DNA of 64,000 bases from Bacteroidota bacterium. GTDB lineage: Bacteria > Bacteroidota > Bacteroidia > Chitinophagales > Chitinophagaceae. Where the stretch lies: positions 124,001 to 188,000 of the forward strand of contig CANHGS010000001.1 in assembly GCA_947460595.1 (NCBI GenBank). The letters run 5' to 3'. This document shows, piece by piece, positions 18,398 to 26,983 of the stretch; positions within the stretch are counted from its first letter, which is position 1; the number at the start of each line of letters is the position of its first letter. Position numbers and translations under genes: made by a program. The notes beneath the pieces are model-generated. The model had not been told where the DNA came from, ran no database searches, and worked only from the letters and a program-made list of their open reading frames with translations.

Positions 18398-19039
18398 CTA
18401 AGGTTCTTTGTTTTCCTTTACTTGGTTATTCATGAATTGCAAGAACTGCAAGAGTTCTTCTCTGCCTTCTTTTTTCTCAGCACTGGTTACAAAATGGCGG
18501 GGTAAAAATTGCCAGGTTTCTCTAAGCTTATCTAAAAATGCTTGCACATTTCTAGCCACCACGCCAGGTTTTTCCTTATCCGATTTGGTAAACACTAGTG
18601 AAAAAGGCACTTGCCAACTATCTAATTGATTCACAAATTCCAAATCGTTTTTCTGTGGTCCATGACGGCTATCAATCAGCACAAATACCTGCACCAGATT
18701 CTCTCTTTTGCGCAAGTATCCATCAATCATTTGTTCCCATCTATTCCTATCAGAGATAGACCTTTTTGCATAACCATAGCCTGGTAAATCTACCAAGAAC
18801 CATTTTTCTTTGGCCCCTTTCATATTGCCTGAGCTTTCAATCTCAAAATGGTTGATCAACTGGGTTTTACCAGGCGTGCCCGATGTCTTGGCCAGATTCT
18901 TGGTCTTGGTAAGCAGGTTGATCAAAGATGATTTTCCCACATTACTCCTGCCAATAAAAGCATACTCAGGTCTGTCCGGTTTGGGACACTGGGTAACCAA
19001 TGCAGATGAAATATTATATTTGGCCGATGTGATTTCCAT
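18398..19039 (-). CDS. engB: Ribosome biogenesis GTPase EngB (YihA/YsxC)
   Basis: EngB is a small TRAFAC GTPase needed for assembly of the large ribosomal subunit. The 213-residue protein shows G1 GRSNVGKSS (residues 30-38), a G2 threonine in TSGTPGKTQ, G3 LVDLPGYGYAKRS, G4 VFTKSDKEK and G5 TSAEKKEG, all in family positions. It starts 3 bp after the stop of the haem-binding protein gene, suggesting one minus-strand unit gpmI - haem-binding protein - engB. Ordinary in length and sequence. Confidence 0.96.
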   Translation of the reverse strand: MEITSAKYNISSALVTQCPKPDRPEYAFIGRSNVGKSSLINLLTKTKNLAKTSGTPGKTQLINHFEIESSGNMKGAKEKWFLVDLPGYGYAKRSISDRNRWEQMIDGYLRKRENLVQVFVLIDSRHGPQKNDLEFVNQLDSWQVPFSLVFTKSDKEKPGVVARNVQAFLDKLRETWQFLPRHFVTSAEKKEGREELLQFLQFMNNQVKENKEP

Positions 19040-19042
19040 GGA

Positions 19043-19537
19043 TTATTTTCTTTTGGGAAGTACCAAACTGTCTGCTGGATACTTGGCTTTAATACTATCT
19101 CTAATGGTTAAGAACCAATTGGTCAGTGTTGTTTTTTCCTCCTCGGTAAGAATGGCATTTTTATGGATCATGGTATAGGATTCTAAGGGCATTTCTCCTT
19201 CTTTTACCTCGTCAATACATTCTTCTAATTTCTTGTATTGCTTGGCAATCCGATACTTGTTAAACTCATTAAAATTCATGTGACGCTTTCCATCTACCAC
19301 ATGGTCATTTAACCAAAAAGCTACTGGCTGTATATTGGCATACCATGGATATTCCGTTTTATTAGAATGGCAATCATTACAAGCTTTAGCCAAAATGGTT
19401 TTCACCTCAGTTGGTACAGCATAGGAAACCGATATATCATTTTCTGTATTAGCAGAAAGATTCTTGGCGGGTCTAAATGCCTGCATCACCAGTAGTATTA
19501 CCAATAATGCCAACATGACTTTTTTAAACAGTTTCAT
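19043..19537 (-). CDS. Membrane-anchored haem-binding (c-type) domain protein
   Basis: The 164-residue protein has an N-terminal hydrophobic anchor or signal (VMLALLVILLVMQAF, residues 7-21) and one CxxCH haem c-binding motif (C53, C56, H57; KACNDCHSNKTEYPWYANIQP). The sequence after the motif, PVAFWLNDHVVDGKRHMNFNEF, is the signature of the Haem_bd domain common in Bacteroidota. The C-terminal part (GEMPLESYTMIHKNAILTEE) also fits. It is expected in the periplasm and may carry electrons; no partner oxidase is nearby. It sits between gpmI (10 bp) and engB (3 bp). Confidence 0.87.
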   Translation of the reverse strand: MKLFKKVMLALLVILLVMQAFRPAKNLSANTENDISVSYAVPTEVKTILAKACNDCHSNKTEYPWYANIQPVAFWLNDHVVDGKRHMNFNEFNKYRIAKQYKKLEECIDEVKEGEMPLESYTMIHKNAILTEEEKTTLTNWFLTIRDSIKAKYPADSLVLPKRK

Positions 19538-19547
19538 AAACTTGATT

Positions 19548-21068
19548 TTAAATAAGTGTATTGCCTGTCATTTCTTTTGGAATATCCATGCCCATTACTT
19601 TTAAGATAGTAGGCGCAAGGTCTCCCAATTTTCCAGGCTGTATGGTTCCTTTCCAGTCTTTGTCAATAATAAAAAATGGAACAGGATTTAAAGTATGTGC
19701 CGTATTAGCTGAACCGTCTTCATTGATCATGAAATCGGCATTGCCGTGATCAGCTGTTAAAAACACCGTATAGCCATGCGCTAGTGCGGCTGTAACTACT
19801 CTTTCTACACAGGCGTCAACTGTTTTAGCTGCAGTAATGGCCGCGCTGAATACACCTGTATGACCCACCATATCGGTATTGGCATAGTTTAAGCAAATAA
19901 AATCGGCTGTTTCATTTTCAATTTCAGGAATCAATTTATCCGTGATTTCTACAGCAGACATTTCTGGTTGCAAATCATAAGTAGCCACTTTGGGAGAAGG
20001 CACCATGATCCTGCTTTCTCCATCAAATGGTACTTCTCTACCACCACTAAAAAAGAAAGTAACGTGGGGGTATTTTTCTGTTTCAGCAATTCTGATTTGC
20101 TTTTTATCATTAGCTTCTAATACCTCGCCCAATGTGTTCACCAAATTGTCATTTTCAAAAATCACAGAAACGTTTTTGAATTTGTGGTCATATAGGGTCA
20201 TGGTAGTATAGTGCAAATCCAATGCCTTCATGTCAAATTCAGGAAAGTCTGTTTGTGTAAGCACTTCTGTAATTTCTCTGCAACGGTCTGTTCTAAAATT
20301 GAAACAGATGGCATAGTCTCCTGACTGGATTTTGGCAACAGGGGCTCCCTTGTCATTTAAAATAACAGTAGGCAATAAAAACTCATCGGTCTTGCCCGCT
20401 TCATAAGAAGCTGTAACCGCTTCAACGGCATTGGAGGCAGTGGATCCTTTTGCGTTCACCAAACCATCATAAGCCAGTTTTACCCTTTCCCAGCGCTTGT
20501 CTCTATCCATGGCATAATACCTACCACTCACTGTTGCAATTTTTCCAACAGAATCCTTCAAGTAGGCTTCTATTTTGGTGATATAGCCCAAACCACTTTT
20601 TGGATCGGTATCTCTACCGTCCGTAAAAGCATGGATATATACTTGCGTTAAACCCGCTGACTTACAAACATCACAAATGGCTTTTAAATGACTGGTATGT
20701 GAATGCACACCGCCATCACTAACCAAACCCAATAAGTGTAAAGGTTTGTTAGCTGCTTTTGCTCCACTGATGGCCGCTAAGAGCACTTCATTATCCGCCA
20801 ACTCGCCTGTACGAATGGCTACATTAATGCGTTGCAATTCTTGGTATACAATTCTACCTGCACCCAAATTCAAGTGCCCCACTTCACTATTGCCCATTTG
20901 ACCAGTTGGCAAACCCACTTCTTCTCCGCAGGTTACCAAAGTAGTATTGGGATATTGATGGTACAAACTGCTCACAAAAGCGGGATGTGCTTGCTGTATG
21001 GCATCTGCACTGGCTATTTTGCCCAGCCCCCAACCATCCATGATGGCCAAAATCACTTTCTTGCTCAT
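19548..21068 (-). CDS. gpmI: 2,3-bisphosphoglycerate-independent phosphoglycerate mutase
   Basis: GpmI interconverts 3- and 2-phosphoglycerate in glycolysis using two metal ions. At 506 residues it has the normal length. The N-terminal metal site ILAIMDGWGLG, the nucleophile serine in GQMGNSEVGHLNLGAGR, the phosphotransferase segment HAFTDGRDTDPKSG, the SGRYYAMDRDKRWER arginine motif, the NYANTDMVGHTG metal motif and the FLTADHGNAD motif are all present. It is the first gene of the gpmI - haem-binding - engB unit. The gap upstream has no exact -7 consensus. Confidence 0.97.
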   Translation of the reverse strand: MSKKVILAIMDGWGLGKIASADAIQQAHPAFVSSLYHQYPNTTLVTCGEEVGLPTGQMGNSEVGHLNLGAGRIVYQELQRINVAIRTGELADNEVLLAAISGAKAANKPLHLLGLVSDGGVHSHTSHLKAICDVCKSAGLTQVYIHAFTDGRDTDPKSGLGYITKIEAYLKDSVGKIATVSGRYYAMDRDKRWERVKLAYDGLVNAKGSTASNAVEAVTASYEAGKTDEFLLPTVILNDKGAPVAKIQSGDYAICFNFRTDRCREITEVLTQTDFPEFDMKALDLHYTTMTLYDHKFKNVSVIFENDNLVNTLGEVLEANDKKQIRIAETEKYPHVTFFFSGGREVPFDGESRIMVPSPKVATYDLQPEMSAVEITDKLIPEIENETADFICLNYANTDMVGHTGVFSAAITAAKTVDACVERVVTAALAHGYTVFLTADHGNADFMINEDGSANTAHTLNPVPFFIIDKDWKGTIQPGKLGDLAPTILKVMGMDIPKEMTGNTLI

Positions 21069-21186
21069 ATGTTTTTGTTAAAATCCTGGTGGTTAACTAC
21101 GTTATTTTCAGCTAACTTAGCTTTCCGGGTGTAAGTTATTAAACTTGGCATGTTTTTGGCGAACTGTTTATAAGTAATACCACATT

Positions 21187-21567
21187 ATGCGTAAGATTCT
21201 TTTATTAATAGGCTTGTTGTTCAGCTTTGCAGGATTTGCACAGCAATCAGACACGGATGCAGTGGTCAAGGCTTTTAAAACGGCCAATGCAGAGGAAGTG
21301 GCACGTTATTTTGACGATTATATAGACCTCAAATTTCTAGACAAGGATGAGGTTAAAAATATGGGTCGCAACCAGGCCACTATAGCACTGAAGAACTTTT
21401 TTGATGAAAATAGTATCAAGGGATTTGACAAGAGCTCTGATAGAGAAATAGGTAATACCCTCTATATTACCGGAAAACTCACAAGTACGGGTAAAGCCTA
21501 TAATGTAACGGTGATGCTCAAGGCAAAAGGGGGTAAACACCAGATTATCACCATGCGCATCAATTAA
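21187..21567 (+). CDS. DUF4783-type secreted protein
   Basis: The 126-residue protein has a signal peptide (ILLLIGLLFSFAGFAQQ, cleavage about residue 19) and a small domain of about 105 residues with an NTF2/cystatin-like pattern: a helix with KAFKTANAEEVARYFDDYI, strand DLKFL, NMGRNQATIALKNFF, and terminal strands KAYNVTVMLKAKGGKHQIIT. These fit DUF4783, a family of Bacteroidota periplasmic proteins of unknown function. It is usually found next to nadC in this group, as here (70 bp before nadC). Confidence 0.8.
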   Translation: MRKILLLIGLLFSFAGFAQQSDTDAVVKAFKTANAEEVARYFDDYIDLKFLDKDEVKNMGRNQATIALKNFFDENSIKGFDKSSDREIGNTLYITGKLTSTGKAYNVTVMLKAKGGKHQIITMRIN

Positions 21568-21625
21568 GGTTCAGCCATTTTTTTGGAATAATAATCAGAT
21601 TCTTTCCCAATCAACAGGAAGCGCC

Positions 21626-21633
21626 TAGTTTTG
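21626..21633 (+). promoter_or_regulatory. -7 element close to the nadC start
   Basis: TAGTTTTG fits TAnnTTTG exactly and ends 4 bp before the nadC ATG. If used, the transcript would begin at or very near the start codon (leaderless). No convincing -33 element is seen. Confidence 0.35.
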
Positions 21634-21637
21634 TACC

Positions 21638-22501
21638 ATGCCGAATTATGATGAATTGTTGCAGAAACTAATTGTAGATGCTTTAGCAGAAGATATTGGA
21701 GATGGAGACCACTCTACCCTTGGATCTATTGACAAAACTGCAAGGGGCAAAGCTGTTTTGAAAATCAAACAAAATGGTATCCTCGCCGGTATGCAGGTTG
21801 CGGAAACCATATTCAAATGGGTTGAGCCAGCGGCATTATTTCTGCCAAAGATGAAGGATGGAGATAGCATGCAATTGGGCGATATTGCTTTTGAAGTAGA
21901 AGCCGCTGTTCCTACCATTCTCTCTTGTGAAAGACTGGTCTTGAATTGCATGCAACGCATGAGTGGTATTGCTACCCTAACTAAAAAATACAGTGCCTTA
22001 TTAGAAGGGTATTCCACTAAGATTTTAGATACCAGAAAAACTACACCCAATTTTAGGTTGTTGGAAAAAGAAGCGGTAAGAATTGGTGGAGGTGTAAACC
22101 ACCGCTATGCCCTCTATGACATGATCATGCTCAAAGACAATCATATTGATTATTGCGGAGGCATTGAAGCGGCTATTAACAAAAGCTATGACTATTCACA
22201 GTCATTGCCCCATCCCTTAAAAATAGAAGTAGAAACTAGGTCTTTAAAAGACGTTGCCCTAGTGTGCAAAATAGCCAAGGGAAAGGTTTTCAGGATCATG
22301 TTAGACAATTTTAGTCCGGCCATGGTTGCTCAAGCCGTAACTATGATTGATGGTGCTTTTGAAACAGAAGCAAGTGGTGGAATTAATCTAGAGAATATTC
22401 AATCTTATGCAGCAGCAGGGGTAGACTATATAAGTGTAGGCGCATTGATTCACCAAGCCCAAAGCTTGGATTTAAGTTTAAAAGCAGTTTTGATTAAATA
22501 A
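21638..22501 (+). CDS. nadC: Nicotinate-nucleotide pyrophosphorylase (carboxylating)
   Basis: NadC converts quinolinate and PRPP to nicotinate mononucleotide in de novo NAD synthesis. The 287-residue protein shows the early EDIGDGDHST segment, the LNCMQRMSGIATLT helix, the PRPP/quinolinate signature LDTRKTTPNFRLLEKEAVR, GGGVNHRYALYDMIMLKDNH, KIEVETRS, IMLDNFSP and the C-terminal SGGINLENI...YISVGALIHQA. Length and motifs are complete. It is followed 6 bp later by the SUI1 gene. nadA and nadB are not in the window. Confidence 0.97.
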   Translation: MPNYDELLQKLIVDALAEDIGDGDHSTLGSIDKTARGKAVLKIKQNGILAGMQVAETIFKWVEPAALFLPKMKDGDSMQLGDIAFEVEAAVPTILSCERLVLNCMQRMSGIATLTKKYSALLEGYSTKILDTRKTTPNFRLLEKEAVRIGGGVNHRYALYDMIMLKDNHIDYCGGIEAAINKSYDYSQSLPHPLKIEVETRSLKDVALVCKIAKGKVFRIMLDNFSPAMVAQAVTMIDGAFETEASGGINLENIQSYAAAGVDYISVGALIHQAQSLDLSLKAVLIK

Positions 22502-22507
22502 AGGAAA

Positions 22508-22843
22508 ATGTCAAAGAAAAATAAACCCGATGTGCAAGGATTTGTGTACAGCACGGATCCCAACTTTTCTTTTCAACCTGCAGATGAGGCAGTTGAAACA
22601 CTAGTAGCTGCACAACAAAAATTGCGGATTCGTTTAGAAACCAAACACCGAGCGGGTAAGGCCGTCACACTGATTACCGGATTTATTGGCAAGGAAGAAG
22701 ACCTAGAAAAACTAGGCAAACAGTTGAAAAATTTTTGTGGTACCGGTGGTTCGGCCAAAGATGCAGAAATAATTATCCAAGGCGATCAACGCTTGAAAGT
22801 ATTGCCCTGGTTAATCAAGAACGGTTACACGCAATCCAAATAA
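22508..22843 (+). CDS. SUI1/YciH translation initiation factor homologue
   Basis: This 111-residue protein is a bacterial SUI1 (eIF1-like) domain protein. The core is visible from about residue 35: LRIRLETKHRAGKAVTLITG, GFIGKEEDLEKLGKQLKNFC, GTGGSAKDAEIIIQGDQRLK, and the last strand-helix LPWLIKNGYTQ. It is thought to act at the small ribosomal subunit during initiation; its role in bacteria is only partly understood. It starts 6 bp after nadC and its stop is 1 bp from that of convergent dnaX. Confidence 0.93.
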   Translation: MSKKNKPDVQGFVYSTDPNFSFQPADEAVETLVAAQQKLRIRLETKHRAGKAVTLITGFIGKEEDLEKLGKQLKNFCGTGGSAKDAEIIIQGDQRLKVLPWLIKNGYTQSK

Positions 22844-22844
22844 A

Positions 22845-24713
22845 TCAATAATCTATTTCAAGTTTTAGACGGTCTTTGAGTTCTTTGACCATGGGGAATT
22901 GTTCCGCAATGCGCTCAAATTTCTGACGGCTATTCATGCGTAGATGCGCAGGCACTTCTTCCTGTTCACCAGCTTCTACCAATACTTGGAACATGATACC
23001 TGGATTGAAAAATGCTTTTTGAATATGCTCTAATAGCATCATTTTTTCTTGCTCCACAAATTTTTGAGAAGTAAGTGACCCCACTAGTACATTAAAATGA
23101 ATCTCATCTTCAATGGTCAATCTGGCAATACGGAAAGTGCCCGCTGAAGAATGTTTGAGTTGTTGCTCCAAGGTCTTGGTATAGGCATTCCAACAGGCTT
23201 GTAATTTATCCATGTTGAGCAGTTCTGCATCTGGAACTTCTTGAATAGCATATTGGTCACCATATTTTTCACGTAGTGTGTCTAACAAACCTTTTTTGCC
23301 AGCTCCAGTTGTTGCTGGTGGAATTAATTTAGAAGGGCCTGTAGCTAGGGTAATTGCAGTAGCAGGCGCCGTAGGCTTAGGTGCTGCAGCACTTGTATTG
23401 GTTGGGCTTACTTGCTTAACGGGTTGCTCAATAGCTGGAGCCGCAGGTTTTGGGGTTTGAATATAGAGTTTAGAATCAGTAGCTGGTCCTTTACTAGGTG
23501 TAGGCGGTGTTGCGGATCCTCCCATTTGAATAGGTGGTACTGCTTTGGTATGAAAAGCTATGGGTTGATCAAGTCGTTTTTTTTTTACTAATTGACCACC
23601 ATCTGCACTGAGTTCAATGGCTTGTTGTAAAAAGTTCAATTTAATCAAAGCCAGCTCAACATGCAGGCGTTTATTCCTGGCCATCTTATAATTGATCTCG
23701 GCCTCATTTAAAATATTGAGCGCACTCACCAGAAAAGAGACACCAGCCTTTTGTGCAGAGGCTGTATATTTTTCTTGTAATCCCTCTACTACTTCCAATA
23801 AAGCAGCAGACTTAGGGTCCTTACATACCAATAGGTTTCGGATAAACTCTGCAAAGCCATTGAGTACCAAGTCTCCTTCAAAACCCTTTCTATTAATTTG
23901 GTCAAATAGTAACATAGCAGCAGAAAGGTCTTGTTGCTGCATGGCTTCTAGGAGTTTGAAATAATAATCATCGTCCAAGATATTTAAATGCTCTAAAGTA
24001 TTCTGATAGGTAAGGGTGCCATTGGTAAAACTGACAATCTTATCTAGGATACTAAGTGAATCACGCATACAACCCTCACTCTTTTGGGCAATCACTTGTA
24101 GTGCAGCTTTCTCTGCCTTAATAGATTCCTTGTCTACTATTTCTTGTAAATGTTCAACTGTATCATTATTGGTAATGCGCTTAAAATCAAAGATTTGGCA
24201 CCTACTCAAAATGGTTGGGAGAATCTTGTGTTTTTCTGTTGTAGCCAAAATAAAAATGGCATAGGGTGGTGGTTCTTCCAATGTCTTTAAGAAGGCATTG
24301 AATGCCGATGCACTGAGCATGTGTACCTCATCTACTATATACACTTTGTATTTACCCGCTTGAGGTGCAAAGCGTACTTGTTCAACCAGTGTGCGAATAT
24401 CATCTACCGAGTTATTGCTTGCAGCATCCAACTCGTGAATATTCATAGAACTACCCGCGTCAAAAGAAACACAGCTATTGCAGGTATTGCAGGCTTCTCC
24501 TTCTGGGGTCTGATTGGTACAATTGATGGTTTTTGCTAAAATCCTAGCACAGGTTGTTTTCCCTACTCCTCTGGGACCACAAAACAAGAAAGCATGTGCC
24601 AGCTGGTTATTTTTGATGGCATTCTTGAGGGTGGTGGTGATATGCAATTGACCCACAACTGTGTTAAAGTTCTGGGGTCTATACTTTCTGGCTGATACTA
24701 CAAAATTATCCAT
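22845..24713 (-). CDS. dnaX: DNA polymerase III gamma/tau subunit
   Basis: DnaX is the clamp-loader ATPase subunit. The start at 24713 gives MDNFVVSARKYRPQNF, the normal Bacteroidota opening, and 622 residues; a frame extension to 24743 adds only ten unconserved residues. Walker A GPRGVGKTT is at residues 46-54, the zinc site uses C65, C75, C78 and C81, followed by VYIVDEVHMLSASAFNAFLK (Walker B), the sensor 1 LATTEKHKILPTILSRC and sensor 2 GCMRDSLSILDK. Residues 380-500 are an Ala/Pro/Thr-rich linker, then a C-terminal tau-specific domain. No slippery A-run for programmed frameshifting was noticed around the linker. Confidence 0.96.
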   Translation of the reverse strand: MDNFVVSARKYRPQNFNTVVGQLHITTTLKNAIKNNQLAHAFLFCGPRGVGKTTCARILAKTINCTNQTPEGEACNTCNSCVSFDAGSSMNIHELDAASNNSVDDIRTLVEQVRFAPQAGKYKVYIVDEVHMLSASAFNAFLKTLEEPPPYAIFILATTEKHKILPTILSRCQIFDFKRITNNDTVEHLQEIVDKESIKAEKAALQVIAQKSEGCMRDSLSILDKIVSFTNGTLTYQNTLEHLNILDDDYYFKLLEAMQQQDLSAAMLLFDQINRKGFEGDLVLNGFAEFIRNLLVCKDPKSAALLEVVEGLQEKYTASAQKAGVSFLVSALNILNEAEINYKMARNKRLHVELALIKLNFLQQAIELSADGGQLVKKKRLDQPIAFHTKAVPPIQMGGSATPPTPSKGPATDSKLYIQTPKPAAPAIEQPVKQVSPTNTSAAAPKPTAPATAITLATGPSKLIPPATTGAGKKGLLDTLREKYGDQYAIQEVPDAELLNMDKLQACWNAYTKTLEQQLKHSSAGTFRIARLTIEDEIHFNVLVGSLTSQKFVEQEKMMLLEHIQKAFFNPGIMFQVLVEAGEQEEVPAHLRMNSRQKFERIAEQFPMVKELKDRLKLEIDY

Positions 24714-24854
24714 GGCTTTTTGAACTCGTTCAAAAGTAAGCATTCGCCCATTTTTTTACAGCTTATTTAGGAATTTTATGGTTAATCCAAAAAACGGTGC
24801 TATTTTCCCAATGCCCGCCAATAAAAAACCTTATTCATTAAAATCCACCGAGAT

Positions 24855-25781
24855 ATGTCATTACATACCATTTTAGGAGCTGGAGGCATGATTGCCAATG
24901 AGTTGGTTCCCGTTTTATTGGCCAATAAAGAAAATGTTAGAATTGTTGCTAGGCATCCTAAACAACAAATGGGTCTTGATGCGGTAGCGGCTGATTTGGA
25001 AAACTATGAACAGACCCATTTTGCCGTACAAGGTTCTTCCGTTGTGTATTTATTGGTAGGGTTGGATTATGACAGCAAAATTTGGGCGGATAAATGGCCC
25101 AAGATCATGACAAATACCATCAATGCCTGCAAAGCAGCAGGGGCCAAACTGATTTTTTTTGACAATGTGTACATGTATGGGAAAGTGGAGGGTTATATGA
25201 CGGAAGAAACTCCCTTTAAACCCTGTTCCCAAAAAGGAATAATAAGAGCAGCTATTGCCAAGCAATTGTTGGCAGAAATGGCTAATGGAAGCCTTCAAGC
25301 ATTGATTGCCAGAAGTGCAGATTTTTATGGCACCAAATCTATTAGAACTTCTTTTGCAAATACCATGGTTTTTTCCAATTTGTCAAAAGGGAAAACCGCC
25401 CAGTGGTTGGTCAACGCAAAAGTACCGCATGCATTTACCTATGTTCCAGACGCTGCAAAAGCGCTATACCTTTTGGCAATAGACGCAAGGGCTTTTGGAC
25501 AGACATGGCACTTGCCTACCCAAACTAATCCACTAACAGGAGAAGCATTTGTAGCCATTGCGGCCCAAGCCATGCATCAAAAAACAAAGTTAAAAGTCTT
25601 GTCAAAATTGATGGTTCGATTGGCAGGTTTGTTTGTAAAACCCATTAAGGAATCCTATGAAATGTTGTATCAAAATGAGGCTCCTTATTTGTTTGATTCA
25701 AGTAAGTTTGAACAACATTTTGACGTAAAGCCCACCAGCTATGAAGCAGGAATTGCGGCTACAGCTAAACACTATTTATAA
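24855..25781 (+). CDS. NAD-dependent epimerase/dehydratase-like protein (extended SDR)
   Basis: This 308-residue protein is an atypical short-chain dehydrogenase. The nucleotide-binding loop is LGAGGMIANELVPVL (residues 7-21; GxGGxIxxE in place of GxxGxxG), R34 follows the second strand (VRIVARHP), and the catalytic Tyr may be in VYMYGKVEG with a downstream lysine at KQLLAEM. The substrate-binding half contains the ARSADFYGTKSI and HAFTYVPDAAKALYLLA segments usual in such reductases. Its substrate is unknown. The 3' end overlaps that of the convergent GNAT gene by 10 bp. Confidence 0.88.
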   Translation: MSLHTILGAGGMIANELVPVLLANKENVRIVARHPKQQMGLDAVAADLENYEQTHFAVQGSSVVYLLVGLDYDSKIWADKWPKIMTNTINACKAAGAKLIFFDNVYMYGKVEGYMTEETPFKPCSQKGIIRAAIAKQLLAEMANGSLQALIARSADFYGTKSIRTSFANTMVFSNLSKGKTAQWLVNAKVPHAFTYVPDAAKALYLLAIDARAFGQTWHLPTQTNPLTGEAFVAIAAQAMHQKTKLKVLSKLMVRLAGLFVKPIKESYEMLYQNEAPYLFDSSKFEQHFDVKPTSYEAGIAATAKHYL

Positions 25782-26950
25782 TCCATTTCTGGGTGTCTTT
25801 CAAAAGCCCTGTTCCTATCAAACAAATAACGGAAAGTTATCATCCTTCTGCTTTGTTTGCCACCTAGGCTTTTGTAGATATTGACCATTTTGGGATTCCA
25901 GTCTCCTGCCCAACCCATCTCATATTGAAAGTACCAGCCCTTTCCTTGAATGAGTAAGCCGCATTCTTTGATGAGGAAACTATCAATGCCTAAGGCTTGG
26001 TATTTGGGAATAACCCCAAAGGCAAGACCCGTGAGTCGTTTGTTGGTACCCCTCCATTTCATCCAGAGTAATTGCAGTTTTTGCATCCATCCAAACTGTC
26101 CATTAAAATGTTTGAAATATTGGTTCAGGTCAGGAATATTGATGAACATGGCAATGGGTTCCTCCTTAAAATAGGCAAACCAAACCGTCCTTGGATCCAT
26201 GATGGGTTTCATTTTTTTGAAAAGCTTGATCACCTGTTCCTCTGTGATTTCTTTTGCTTCACCATGTTGGGCCCAAGCCGCATTATAAACGGTAGCAAAA
26301 TCTCGGGCATATTTTTCCAACTGGTTTAGGTCTGCATGTCTGGCTTCATAGCCAGGTTTGGCCTTGAATTTGGCATGTCTTTCTGTGAATCTTTCCGGTA
26401 AAGGATCATCCACATTCATGTAATAATAGTATTGGTTATAGTAATTCTGAAAACCATAGTTCTCAAACAAGCTTTGATAATAACTAGGATTAAAAGACAT
26501 GCCATACATAGGTTCAGAATCAAATCCTTCCACCAATAAACCCCACCATTTGTCTCTGTCACCAAAATTAATGGGACCGTCCATGGCTTCTGCGCCTTGT
26601 TCTAGCAACCATTGCTTGGCAATATCAAATAATTGATTGGCGGCAGTTTGGTCATTGATGCAATCAAAAAAACCAATTCCCCCAGTAATAAAATCAGTAC
26701 CCTTATTAATGTATTTGTCATTGGTAAATGCGGCAATTCTGCCAATGGGTTCACCCGCATCATTTAATAAGACCCAACGTTTGGTTGTACCGTATTTGTA
26801 ATACTTGTTTTTGGATGGATCAAAGACTTCATTTACTTCATTGTCCAGAGCTCTAATATAAGCGGGATTGGAATCATTCATTAAAACATTCACTTCTAGA
26901 AAAGCTTTCACTGATGCTTTGTCTGCTACTTCCTTCAAATGCATATCCAA
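25772..26950 (-). CDS. YghO-like GNAT-fold protein
   Basis: This 392-residue protein belongs to a Bacteroidota/YghO-like family with a double GNAT-type fold. Recognisable parts are IGRIAAFTND, FDCINDQTAANQLFDIAKQW, DGPINFGDRDKWWGLLVEGF, FVxNPSYYQSLFENYGF-like sequence, and the C-terminal acyl-CoA half with LAFGVIPKYQALGIDSFLI and EMGWAGDWNPKMVNIYKSLG. The substrate is unknown. It lies 33 bp downstream of nothing else on its strand; the L,D-transpeptidase gene upstream of it on the map runs the same way and ends at 26984. The convergent overlap with the epimerase is 10 bp. Confidence 0.8.
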   Translation of the reverse strand: MDMHLKEVADKASVKAFLEVNVLMNDSNPAYIRALDNEVNEVFDPSKNKYYKYGTTKRWVLLNDAGEPIGRIAAFTNDKYINKGTDFITGGIGFFDCINDQTAANQLFDIAKQWLLEQGAEAMDGPINFGDRDKWWGLLVEGFDSEPMYGMSFNPSYYQSLFENYGFQNYYNQYYYYMNVDDPLPERFTERHAKFKAKPGYEARHADLNQLEKYARDFATVYNAAWAQHGEAKEITEEQVIKLFKKMKPIMDPRTVWFAYFKEEPIAMFINIPDLNQYFKHFNGQFGWMQKLQLLWMKWRGTNKRLTGLAFGVIPKYQALGIDSFLIKECGLLIQGKGWYFQYEMGWAGDWNPKMVNIYKSLGGKQSRRMITFRYLFDRNRAFERHPEMDYK

Positions 26951-26983
26951 CTATTTTTTACAAATGTACTAGTAAAGAAAAAA

